In this document: one piece after another, positions 6,953 to 17,395 of the stretch | How the letters are laid out: every line of letters begins with the position of its first letter | How positions within the stretch are numbered: position 1 is the stretch's first letter | Assembly (NCBI GenBank): GCA_050485385.1 | Contig: JBJHBG010000066.1 | Coordinates: forward strand, 1-27,932 | Length of the DNA: 27,932 nucleotides | Direction of reading: 5' to 3' | Source: RECO01 sp050485385 | GTDB taxonomy: Bacteria > Pseudomonadota > Alphaproteobacteria > Geminicoccales > Geminicoccaceae | The notes under the pieces: model-generated | The model's database searches: none | What the model was told of the DNA's origin: nothing | The model's input: only the letters and a program-made list of their open reading frames with translations | Translations under genes and position numbers: made by a program

Positions 6953-7053
6953 GAGCTTGATCAGGGAGGCTAAACGTCTGGGTCGAAGGCGAACCTTCGA
7001 GACCGCGCGATGCGGCCGGGGCAAAAGCCCAGCAACAAGACAACCCAGACCCT
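6926..7053 (-). ncRNA. Candidate small regulatory RNA with CCUCCCU motif (possibly MmgR/alpha-r8-like)
   Basis: This lies in a 417-base stretch without a credible protein gene. Read 5' to 3' on the minus strand it folds as follows: an 8-bp closing stem (7043-7050 with 6976-6983); three internal hairpins (7019-7022/7027-7030 with a UUUU loop, 7003-7006/7012-7015, and 6983-6989/6994-7000 with a UUCG loop); a 23-base linker carrying CCUCCCUGAUC (6969-6959); then a perfect rho-independent terminator (6952-6926). The linker motif is an anti-Shine-Dalgarno sequence, as in alphaproteobacterial sRNAs such as AbcR and MmgR; MmgR limits phasin expression and PHA storage in Sinorhizobium. A PhaR-like operator overlaps the likely start. 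The terminator and structure are seen; the family name and the target (the phasin mRNA, with AGGAG as a partial partner) are inference. The 5' end is uncertain by some tens of bases. Confidence 0.7.
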
Positions 7054-7091
7054 TGCTGCGCTGCAATAAGTAGCGTGATCGGCAACGAAAC
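7053..7091 (-). promoter_or_regulatory. PhaR-like operator and possible promoter of the sRNA
   Basis: TTGCTGCGCTGCAATAA (7053-7069) has CTGC-N3-GCA symmetry like the phasin operators; on the minus strand it reads TTATTGC-N3-GCAGCAA. A weak promoter, GTTTCG (7091-7086) and TATTGC (7068-7063) with a 17-base gap, would place the start near 7055, so the operator would cover the -10 and start exactly as at the phasin promoter. The operator is convincing, the promoter hexamers are weak. Confidence 0.5.
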
Positions 7092-7168
7092 GCCAGTCCT
7101 AAAGCCCAAGGCTGCGGTGCGACATGATGTCGATCCGATAGCGCTGCGCCCGTCGCGGCGGGTTTGGC

Positions 7169-8071
7169 CTACCAGGCGTCCTCGCCCTGCACCTTCTCCA
7201 GCAGAAAGTCGCGGAACACGGCGACCCGCTTGGAGTTCCGCAACTCCTCCGGATAGACGAAGTAGCAGGTGAAGGACGGCCCCTCGATGTGCGGCAGAAC
7301 GCGCATCAGCCGACGATGGTGTACGAGATAGTCGGGCAGCGTGGCGATACCCAGCCCGGCTTCGGCCGCCTTGAGCATCGCGATGACGTTGTTGACGGTA
7401 AGCTTGGCCTGCCGCATCGGCTCCCGTTCGCCCTGGCCGACGTGCACCAGCCAGTTCAGGCTCGGCGCCGGCGGTGCGGTCTCGTTGCCGTAGACGATCA
7501 GGGCGTGGTGATCGAGATCCTGTAGCGACTGCGGTGCGCCGTTGCGCTGAACGTAGCTCTCGGCGGCGTAGAGGTGGGTGTGACCCGTCATCAGCTTGCG
7601 CCGCACCAGGTCCGGCTGCGTCGGCGGGTGCAGACGGATCGCCACGTCGGCCTCGCGCATGGCGAGATCGACCTCGCTATCCTGGACCAACAGCGTCAGC
7701 GTGATGTCCGGGTAGCGCTGGCAGAACTCGTCGAGATGCGCGGTGAGCCAGCCGGCGCCGAAGCCGATGGTGGTGTTGATCCGCAGGTGACCGGCCGGGC
7801 GATCCTTGCTCTCGCTGAGCTGCATCTCGGCGTCGCGCATTTTGGCGGCCACCGTGCGAGCCGCCCCCTGCAGGATCTCACCCTGCTCGGTCAGGACGAG
7901 GCCGCGCGCGTGGCGGTGGAACAAAGGCGTGCCGAGATCCTCCTCCAAGGCACCCATCTGGCGGCTGATCGCCGACTGGCTGAGGTTGAGCCGATCCGCT
8001 GCCTTGGTGAAGCTGCCCGCTTCGGCGACGGCGTGGAATACACGAATTCTGTCCCAATCGAGCACGCTCAT
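7169..8071 (-). CDS. LysR family transcriptional regulator
   Basis: 300 residues. The N-terminal winged helix-turn-helix (about 5-64: FHAVAEAGSFTKAADRLNLS then QSAISRQMGALEEDLGTPLF) is the LysR DNA-binding domain; the rest is the LysR substrate-binding fold with HLRINTTIGFGAGWL and a C-terminal half matching regulators of the CrgA/DsdC-like groups. The effector is unknown. Its ATG overlaps the TGA of trxB (ATGA), so it is translated together with thioredoxin reductase and is the last gene of the minus-strand row starting at carA. LysR genes usually lie divergent from their targets; this tail position is less common, and gives no clear target. A longer open frame upstream is trxB read in another frame and is rejected. 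Confidence 0.9.
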   Translation of the reverse strand: MSVLDWDRIRVFHAVAEAGSFTKAADRLNLSQSAISRQMGALEEDLGTPLFHRHARGLVLTEQGEILQGAARTVAAKMRDAEMQLSESKDRPAGHLRINTTIGFGAGWLTAHLDEFCQRYPDITLTLLVQDSEVDLAMREADVAIRLHPPTQPDLVRRKLMTGHTHLYAAESYVQRNGAPQSLQDLDHHALIVYGNETAPPAPSLNWLVHVGQGEREPMRQAKLTVNNVIAMLKAAEAGLGIATLPDYLVHHRRLMRVLPHIEGPSFTCYFVYPEELRNSKRVAVFRDFLLEKVQGEDAW

Positions 8072-9045
8072 GCTCCCGCCGCACTTTCGAAGGCCGCCTC
8101 GGTCGGTAACTCCGCCAGATACTTCTCGGCCTCCAGGGCCGCCATGCAGCCGCTGCCGGCGGACGTGACGGCTTGGCGGAAGATCTTGTCCTGCACGTCG
8201 CCCGCCGCGAAGAAGCCGGCGACGTCGGTACGCGTGCTGTCGGGGTGCGTCAGCACGTAACCGCTCTCGTCCATCGATACCTGTCCCTTGACCAACGCCG
8301 TCGCCGGGTCGTGACCGATCGCTACGAACACGCCGTGGACGTCCAACGTCCGCTGCTGTTCCGTCCGCACGTGGGCGACGACGAGGCCGGTCACGCCGAG
8401 GGGCGTCTCGTCGCCGACCACCTCCACCGCCACATGGTCCCACACCACCTCGATCTTCGGATTCCGGAACAAGCGGTCCTGGAGGACCTTCTCTGCCCTG
8501 AGCGAATCGCGCCGATGGACCAGCGTGACCTGCTCGCACATCTGCGCCAAGTAGAGCGCCTCCTCGACGGCCGCGTTGCCGCCGCCGACCACGGCGACCT
8601 TCCGGCCACGGTAGAAGAAACCGTCGCAGGTGGCGCAGGCCGACACGCCGAAGCCCATGAACCGCTGCTCGCTCGGCAGCCCCAGCCATCGCGCCTGGGC
8701 GCCGGTTGCCAGGATGACGGCATCGGCCGTGAGGCGTTCACCGCTGTCCAGGTCGACCGCGAACGGCCGGACACCGAGGTCGAGGCGCACGACGACGTCG
8801 GCTACCAGTTCGGTGCCGCAATTGGCCGCCTGCTTCGCCATCTGCTCCATCAGCCACGGCCCTTGGATCGGATCGGCGAAGCCCGGATAGTTCTCGACGT
8901 CGGTGGTGATCGACAGCTGGCCACCCGGTTGCAGGCCTTGGAACAGCACCGGGGTCAAATTCGCGCGTGCGGCGTATATGGCGGCCGTATAGCCGGCCGG
9001 ACCGGCCCCGACGATGGCCAGCTTGACGTGCCGCGGCGCAACCAT
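8068..9045 (-). CDS. trxB: Thioredoxin reductase
   Basis: 325 residues, normal length. The FAD-binding Rossmann motif GAGPAG (13-18), QPGGQLSITTDVENYPGF, the redox-active disulfide in SACATCDGFFYRG (Cys137, Cys140), the NADPH motif GGGNAA (154-159) and the C-terminal AAGDVQDKIFRQAVTSAGSG are all present. The enzyme passes electrons from NADPH to thioredoxin in the cytoplasm. The start has GGGAG eight bases before the ATG. The NADPH motif has GGGNAA where GGGNSA is usual, a mild change. It lies 32 bases downstream of the ELM1-like gene and overlaps the LysR gene by 4 bases. Confidence 0.96.
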   Translation of the reverse strand: MVAPRHVKLAIVGAGPAGYTAAIYAARANLTPVLFQGLQPGGQLSITTDVENYPGFADPIQGPWLMEQMAKQAANCGTELVADVVVRLDLGVRPFAVDLDSGERLTADAVILATGAQARWLGLPSEQRFMGFGVSACATCDGFFYRGRKVAVVGGGNAAVEEALYLAQMCEQVTLVHRRDSLRAEKVLQDRLFRNPKIEVVWDHVAVEVVGDETPLGVTGLVVAHVRTEQQRTLDVHGVFVAIGHDPATALVKGQVSMDESGYVLTHPDSTRTDVAGFFAAGDVQDKIFRQAVTSAGSGCMAALEAEKYLAELPTEAAFESAAGA

Positions 9046-9077
9046 GACGTTCACTCCCGGATCGACGATGCCTAGTC

Positions 9078-10121
9078 TTAATGCGTGTGCCGAGCGAGAG
9101 AAAGCGTCGAACGCTCGCGAATGATCCGCGCGAGCCGCTTTGCCTCGTCGAGCGCGGCCGGGGGTGGTGCCACGTCCGTCGCCCAGGGCCGCACGTGACC
9201 GGCCGCCTCCAGCGCCACCACCAGCCGGTCGAGCTTCACGGGCAGCCCCGTCGGTCGAAACGCGTGCACCGGTCGGCCGGTCGCGCACGCCTCGCTCAAC
9301 ATCGAGGCGCTGTCCGCCGTCACCACCACCCGATCGGCGACGCCGAGCAGCGCGCGGAACGGATTGGCACCCGGCGCGCCGAATCGATGCACGAAGCGGG
9401 GTGCCTGAAGCCCGGTTTCCAGCGCGCGGGCGAGCGGTTCCGGCGTGCGCCGGCTGGTCGTGACGAGCAGGCAAGCTCCGAGGCTCGAGCTCAGCCGGTC
9501 CAAGGCGGTCACGAAGCGTGTCACGTCGTCCGTAGCGAAGCGCACGCCGCCGCTGGGGCCGCCGACCAGTACCGTCACCCGTGGGCCGGGCAGGGCGGCG
9601 GCCGGTGCCGGCAGCTCGGCCCGCGCCGCGTCCAGCGTCGCCCGGTCGAAGGGATGCGGCGCGCCGAGCGTCGCCACCACGTTGGCCGCCGCGGCCGGCC
9701 GGTCGTGCAGTGGGATGGCGACGAGGTCGAGGCCGCGCAGCGACCCCGGTCGCATCAACTGTACGGCGAACGTGGCGCCGCCGCTGGCGCGCTTGATCCA
9801 GCGCGCGACGGGTGCGGTGCGCCGGCCGGCGGCGACGACGACCGCCGGCCAAGGGGGCCGCAGCGCGGCCCGCGCCGACGCATCGAGCTGGCGGAGCGTC
9901 GCGGCGCCGAAGACGTCCGGCACCGGCAGGCTGGGCGCGTAAGCGAGGTCGATCAGACGGCTCGGCAGGTCCAGGGCCCGCACGATGCCCCGAACCTGCT
10001 GGGCGTGACCGACCCGGTCGTCCAAGAGCCCCCAGACGACCGCCGCGGGCTCAGCCGAAACGCACCTCCAGAATCTCGAAATAGCGCACGCCGCCGGGGG
10101 TCGAGACCTCGACGGTCTCAC
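9078..10121 (-). CDS. ELM1/GtrOC1-like family protein (mitochondrial fission ELM1 family)
   Basis: About 320-347 residues depending on the start. The body matches the ELM1 family (DUF1022), GT-B-like proteins common in alphaproteobacteria: VVWGLLDDRVGHAQQVRG at the start, VLVGGPSGGVRFATDDVTRF, LLVTTSRRTP and VADRVVVTADSASMLSEACA. In plants ELM1 acts in mitochondrial fission; the bacterial role is not established, though a glycosyltransferase-like or envelope role has been suggested. Similarity begins near 10046, just past the greA stop, but there is no ATG, GTG or usable TTG there. The nearest GTG is at 10121 inside greA, with AAGGAGG only 3 bases before it; a TTG at 10025 would cut off the first beta strand. 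The 5' boundary is therefore uncertain. Confidence 0.75.
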   Translation of the reverse strand: MRPSRSRPPAACAISRFWRCVSAEPAAVVWGLLDDRVGHAQQVRGIVRALDLPSRLIDLAYAPSLPVPDVFGAATLRQLDASARAALRPPWPAVVVAAGRRTAPVARWIKRASGGATFAVQLMRPGSLRGLDLVAIPLHDRPAAAANVVATLGAPHPFDRATLDAARAELPAPAAALPGPRVTVLVGGPSGGVRFATDDVTRFVTALDRLSSSLGACLLVTTSRRTPEPLARALETGLQAPRFVHRFGAPGANPFRALLGVADRVVVTADSASMLSEACATGRPVHAFRPTGLPVKLDRLVVALEAAGHVRPWATDVAPPPAALDEAKRLARIIRERSTLSLARHTH

Positions 10122-10524
10122 CCGCCTCCTTGCCCAAAAGGGCCTGTGCCACCGGCGAGTTGATCGACAAGAGGCCGGCCTCGATCTCCGCCTCGTCGGG
10201 ACCGACGATACGGTACGCCTTCTCCTCGTCGGTCTCCTCGTCGACCAGCTTGACCTGGGCGCCGAACATGATCTTGGAGCCCTGTTGCTTGGTAATGTCG
10301 ATGACCTCGGCGCGGGCGAGTTTGTCCTCGAGTTCGATGATACGCCCTTCGATGAAGCTCTGGCGCTCCCGAGCGGCGTGATACTCCGCATTCTCGGACA
10401 AGTCGCCATGCTCACGGGCGTCGGCGATCTGCTTGATCACCGACGGACGCTCTTCCGACTTCAGGCGCTTCAACTCCGCCACCAGGCGGGTGTGGCCCTC
10501 GGGAGTCATCGGCGTTTTGGTCAT
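10051..10524 (-). CDS. greA: Transcription elongation factor GreA
   Basis: 157 residues, matching E. coli GreA (158). An N-terminal coiled coil (about 10-75) contains DLSENAEYHAARERQSF with the acidic tip residues Asp41 and Glu44 that reach the RNA polymerase active site; the C-terminal FKBP-like domain ends with INSPVAQALLGKEAGE. GreA stimulates cleavage of backtracked transcripts. Two adjacent ATG codons (10527 and 10524) are possible starts; neither has a strong ribosome-binding site, and the one giving MTKTPMTPEG was chosen by homology. It lies 66 bases downstream of carB, the usual alphaproteobacterial order. Its end is overlapped by the ELM1-like gene if that uses the GTG start. Confidence 0.96.
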   Translation of the reverse strand: MTKTPMTPEGHTRLVAELKRLKSEERPSVIKQIADAREHGDLSENAEYHAARERQSFIEGRIIELEDKLARAEVIDITKQQGSKIMFGAQVKLVDEETDEEKAYRIVGPDEAEIEAGLLSINSPVAQALLGKEAGETVEVSTPGGVRYFEILEVRFG

Positions 10525-10590
10525 CATAAATGGTCGTCCCGAACGTCGTTTTGGCGCCGCCGGCAGGCCGGCGACGCTATTCTGGGACAC

Positions 10591-13848
<3,258 letters not shown>

Positions 13849-15012
13849 TCAGCGGCGCTTTATGGCGGTGGTGGGATCGAGCAACTCGTGGAAGCGGTCG
13901 AAGAGATAGGCGCTGTCCTGCGGGCCGGGGGCGGCTTCGGGGTGGTACTGCACCGAGAAGATCGGCCGACCTTCGACGACCAAGCCCTCGACCGTACCGT
14001 CGAACAGCGAGAGATGGCTCACGGCGACGCCCTTGGGCAGCGTCTCGGCCTCCAGGGCGAAGCCGTGGTTCTGCGAGGTGATCTCGACCTTGCCGGTGGC
14101 GAGGTCCTTGACCGGGTGGTTGGCGCCGTGGTGGCCGAACGGCATCTTCACCGTCCGGCCGCCGAGCGCGAGCCCGAGAAGCTGGTGGCCGAGGCAGATG
14201 CCGAACATCGGCTTGCCCGTCGCCATCAACGCGCGCAGCGTCGGCACGGCGTAGGCGCCGGTCGCCGCCGGATCGCCCGGCCCGTTGGACAGGAAGATGC
14301 CGTCGGGCGCGAGGGCCACGATGTCCGCCGAGGTGGCGGTGGCCGGCACGACGGTGACGCGGAAACCGCGCTCGGCGAGGTGGCGCAGGATGTTGCGCTT
14401 GGCGCCGTAGTCGACGGCGACGACGTGGGGGCCGTCGCCGGTGCCGCTGGCGAAACCTTCACCGAGCCGCCACAGGCCTTCGCCCCAGCCGTAGCGCTGC
14501 CGACAGGTGACGAGGCCGGCGAGGTCCTGGCCTTCCATGTCGGGCGCCCCGGCGACCTCCTGGCGCAGCGCCGCCAGTGCCGCTTCGTCGACCTCGCCCG
14601 CGATGATGCCGGACGTCTGCGCGCCCCGGTCGCGCAGGTGACGGGTCAGGCGCCGCGTGTCGATGCCGGCGATGCCGACCAGCCCGTGGGCGTCGAGCCA
14701 GACGTCCAGCGCCTTCAGGGCGCGGAAGTTCGACGGCAGCGTCGGGTCGGCGCGGACGACGAGACCGCGGGCATAGGGCGTGGTCGCCTCCGGGTCCTCG
14801 TCGTTGGTGCCGACATTGCCGATATGCGGAAAGGTGAAGGCGACGATCTGGCCGGCATAGGACGGGTCGGTCAGCACCTCCTGATAGCCGGTGATCGCCG
14901 TGTTGAAGACGATTTCGCCGACGGAACGGCCCCGCCGGCCGAGGGCGCGGCCGTGGAAGAGAGTGCCGTCCTTCAGGAGAAGCGCGGCGTCGGGGTGCTG
15001 GAGCGAGGGCAT
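13849..15012 (-). CDS. carA: Carbamoyl-phosphate synthase small subunit (glutamine amidotransferase)
   Basis: 387 residues (E. coli 382). The N-terminal domain has VFNTAITGYQEVLTDPSYAG; the class I glutamine amidotransferase domain has the nucleophile Cys273 in GICLGHQLLGLALGG and the His357/Glu359 pair in QYHPEA. It hydrolyses glutamine and channels ammonia to CarB. First gene of the minus-strand row carA-carB-greA-ELM1-trxB-lysR. The ribosome-binding site is weak. The gene is divergent from yqeY, with 144 bases between them that hold a clear -35 element on each strand. No pyrimidine or arginine leader peptide or PyrR/ArgR site was recognised. Confidence 0.99.
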   Translation of the reverse strand: MPSLQHPDAALLLKDGTLFHGRALGRRGRSVGEIVFNTAITGYQEVLTDPSYAGQIVAFTFPHIGNVGTNDEDPEATTPYARGLVVRADPTLPSNFRALKALDVWLDAHGLVGIAGIDTRRLTRHLRDRGAQTSGIIAGEVDEAALAALRQEVAGAPDMEGQDLAGLVTCRQRYGWGEGLWRLGEGFASGTGDGPHVVAVDYGAKRNILRHLAERGFRVTVVPATATSADIVALAPDGIFLSNGPGDPAATGAYAVPTLRALMATGKPMFGICLGHQLLGLALGGRTVKMPFGHHGANHPVKDLATGKVEITSQNHGFALEAETLPKGVAVSHLSLFDGTVEGLVVEGRPIFSVQYHPEAAPGPQDSAYLFDRFHELLDPTTAIKRR

Positions 15013-15051
15013 GAGCGCGATCTTGATAGCGGTGGTGCGAGCCGCGGCGGA

Positions 15052-15080
15052 GACCTACTGACCCGTTGACAGTCCGTCAA
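15052..15080 (-). promoter_or_regulatory. Probable promoter of carA, within an inverted repeat
   Basis: On the minus strand CTTGACG (TTGACG, 15080-15075) and TAGGTC (15057-15052) are 17 bases apart, giving a start about 34 bases before the carA ATG. The -35 box is one arm of TTGAC-N5-GTCAA (15066-15080), whose other arm is a perfect TTGACA on the plus strand toward yqeY, but with no good -10 at the right distance. The symmetric element may be a binding site shared by the two directions. Confidence 0.5.
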
Positions 15081-15156
15081 GCAACGACCACCTCCCCTGA
15101 TCGACCCGACGTCGCCACCTGGCGATGCGATCGGCACGCCATCCACGGGAGTTCAT

Positions 15157-15618
15157 ATGAACCTTGGGCTGAGGGATCGCCTCCGGCAGCGCCAGCAGGA
15201 CGCGGAGTCCGCGGGCGACGGCTGTGCGGCGAACACGCTGCGGCTCATCCTGACGGCCATCCGCGATCGCGACCGCGCGGCGGACGCGCAGGGCGCGGGA
15301 CCGGTCAGCGACGCCGAGATCCAGGCGATGCTGGTGGAGATGGTGGCCCAGCGCAAAGTCGAGATCGACCGCTGCGAATGTCGGGCGCAGCTGGAGATGG
15401 CCGAGCGCGAGGCCTGCGAGATCGCCGTGATCGAGACCTTCCTGCCGAAGCGCATGAGCGATCCCGAAACGGCCAAGGCCGTCGACGCGGCCATCGCGCA
15501 GGTCCACGCGGTCGAACTGCGCGACGCCGGCCGGGTGATGTCCGTGCTGAAGGAGCGCCACGCCGACGCGCTCGATCTTCAGGCGGCCAAGCGGATCCTC
15601 GCCGAACGCCTGCACTGA
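15157..15618 (+). CDS. yqeY: GatB/YqeY domain-containing protein
   Basis: 153 residues, the usual size for YqeY. It has the family pattern NTLRLILTAIRDRD near the N-terminus, VAQRKVEIDRCE, EREACEIAVIETFLPKRMSD and the C-terminal helical AKRILAERL. The fold is shared with the tail of GatB, which binds tRNA in the amidotransferase complex, so a tRNA-related role is proposed, but the function of free YqeY is not settled. A GGGAG ribosome-binding site is placed six bases before the ATG. It lies 22 bases upstream of dnaG; yqeY next to dnaG and rpoD is a conserved arrangement in which yqeY takes the place that rpsU has in enterics. Confidence 0.93.
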   Translation: MNLGLRDRLRQRQQDAESAGDGCAANTLRLILTAIRDRDRAADAQGAGPVSDAEIQAMLVEMVAQRKVEIDRCECRAQLEMAEREACEIAVIETFLPKRMSDPETAKAVDAAIAQVHAVELRDAGRVMSVLKERHADALDLQAAKRILAERLH

Positions 15619-15640
15619 CCGGGGGAGGCCGCCGCCGCGA

Positions 15641-17395
15641 ATGGTCGACCTCGCCGACTTCAAGGCCCGCCTGCCGATCCTGCCGATCGTGCGGCGTTTC
15701 GTGCGCCTGCAGCGGGCCGGCCCCATCTGGAAGGGGCTTTGTCCCTTCCACCAGGAAAAGACGCCCTCCTTCACCGTCACCGAGGCCCGCGGCACCTATC
15801 ATTGCTTCGGCTGCCAGGCGCACGGCAACGGCATCGACTTTCTGATCGCCGTCGAGGGGCTGGACTTCCCCGAGGCGATCGAGCGCGCGGCCGAACTGAC
15901 CGGACTGGAGCCGCCGACCAAGGCGCGACCCGACCCCGAACGCGCCCGTGCGGTCGGTCTCACCGACCTCCTGGAAGACGCGGCGCGCTGGTTCCGCCAG
16001 CGGCTCCTGGATCCGGAAGCTCGCCGTGCGCGCGACTATTTGCGCGGCCGCGGGCTGGAGCCGGCGACGGTCGAGCGGTTCGAGCTGGGCTTGGCGCCGG
16101 ACGCGCGCGAGCGGCTGACGCGCACCTTGCTTGCCCAGGGCGCGTCGCTCGCCGACCTCGAGGCTGCTGGGCTCACGGCGCGCCCGGATGAGGGCGGGGC
16201 GCCGTTCGACCGCTTCCGCGACCGCCTGATGTTTCCGATCCGCGACCGGCGGGGACGGCTGGTCGGCTTCGGCGGTCGGGCGTTGGGCGACGGCGCCAAG
16301 GCCAAGTACGTCAACAGCGCAGAGGGCCCGCTCTTCAAGAAGCGCGAGCTGCTCTACGGCGCCGACAAGCTGACGCGCGCCACCGGCCACGGCCGGCTGC
16401 ACGTGGTCGAAGGCTACATCGACGTCATCGCCATGGTGCAGGCGGGCCTCGCGGCGGTAGCCCCGCTCGGCACCGCCATCACGGCCGAGCAGTTGCGCCA
16501 GCTCTGGCGGCTGGCCGACGTGCCGCTGGTCTGTCTCGACGGCGATGCGGCCGGCCAGCGCGCCGCCGGACGCCTGGCCGAGCTGGCCTTCGGCGAGCTC
16601 GAAGCCGGCCGCTCGCTCGGCTTCGCGCTGCTGCCGGAGGGCGAGGACCCGGACAGCTTGCTTCGCCGCCATGGCCGTGCCGGTTTCGCCCGCGCCACCG
16701 AGCAGGAGCAAAGCCTCGGCCGCACCCTGCTCCGGCACGTCGGTGCCGAGACGCCGGGCCTCGGACCGGAGGCCCGCGCCGAGATCCGCAAGCGCCTGCG
16801 CGACTTGGTTCGGGCGATTCCCGACGGTGACGTGCGCGTCGAGTACGAGCGTGAGTTCGCCCCGTTCCTCGCCAACGGGACCGATCTCGATCCGCGTCCC
16901 GCAGAGCGGCGGCGCCCCGGCTACGACCCCAGCCGCCGGCTCGGCCGGCTCGCCCCCGAGGCGGTGCGGCGCGAACGCGAGATCATGGCCGTCTGTGCAC
17001 TTTTGGAGGAGCCCGGCTTGATCGAGCCGGCGGCGCCGTTTCTGGAGCGCGTGCAGTTCGTTCACGCCGACTGCCAAGTGGTGGTCGACGCGCTGATGGA
17101 CGTCTTGATCCACGGCCAGTCCCCGTCGGCGCCGGCGGTGGAGGCAGCACTCACGGCGAGCGGCGCCGTCGCCGAGCGCGCGCGCGTTGCCGCCGAAGGC
17201 CGGCGCCTGGCGCGGCGCTTTCCCCTGCGTGCCATCGCGGCGGAGTTCCTCGGCCTCGCGCGCGACGAAACCGGGCCCGCGGCCGCGACCTCGCTCGCCG
17301 GCCGCGAGGCCGAACGGGCGCGGGCGGAAGGCAGTCCCGCTGCCGCCGCCTTCGAGGCGCTGCACGACCTGCAGCGGGATCGGAACGAGGAATAG
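15641..17395 (+). CDS. dnaG: DNA primase
   Basis: 584 residues (E. coli 581). The N-terminal CHC2 zinc finger has Cys34, His37, Cys55 and Cys58 (CPFHQEKTPSF and YHCFGC). The Toprim catalytic domain includes VVEGYIDVIAM with the metal-binding Glu near residue 256 and CLDGDAAGQRAA near 300. The C-terminal part, about residues 430-580, is the variable helicase-binding domain. DnaG makes RNA primers at the replication fork. The GGGGGAGG ribosome-binding site is about 12 bases before the ATG, further than usual. It is followed by rpoD after a 407-base gap, the classical macromolecular synthesis order. Confidence 0.98.
   Translation: MVDLADFKARLPILPIVRRFVRLQRAGPIWKGLCPFHQEKTPSFTVTEARGTYHCFGCQAHGNGIDFLIAVEGLDFPEAIERAAELTGLEPPTKARPDPERARAVGLTDLLEDAARWFRQRLLDPEARRARDYLRGRGLEPATVERFELGLAPDARERLTRTLLAQGASLADLEAAGLTARPDEGGAPFDRFRDRLMFPIRDRRGRLVGFGGRALGDGAKAKYVNSAEGPLFKKRELLYGADKLTRATGHGRLHVVEGYIDVIAMVQAGLAAVAPLGTAITAEQLRQLWRLADVPLVCLDGDAAGQRAAGRLAELAFGELEAGRSLGFALLPEGEDPDSLLRRHGRAGFARATEQEQSLGRTLLRHVGAETPGLGPEARAEIRKRLRDLVRAIPDGDVRVEYEREFAPFLANGTDLDPRPAERRRPGYDPSRRLGRLAPEAVRREREIMAVCALLEEPGLIEPAAPFLERVQFVHADCQVVVDALMDVLIHGQSPSAPAVEAALTASGAVAERARVAAEGRRLARRFPLRAIAAEFLGLARDETGPAAATSLAGREAERARAEGSPAAAAFEALHDLQRDRNEE

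Noticed and set aside
6926..7053. 6S RNA or signal recognition particle RNA as identity of the small RNA
   Set aside because: There is no long hairpin with a central bubble as in 6S RNA and no GGAAGCAGC-type SRP loop; the multi-hairpin fold with free linker differs from both.
6840..7109. 89-codon open frame on the minus strand across the candidate small RNA
   Set aside because: It has no ribosome-binding site, no family resemblance, and runs through the terminator and hairpins; the RNA structure explains the region better.
15066..15094. TTGACA-based promoter toward yqeY
   Set aside because: The -35 is perfect, but no acceptable -10 lies 16-18 bases downstream, so it is not listed as a promoter.
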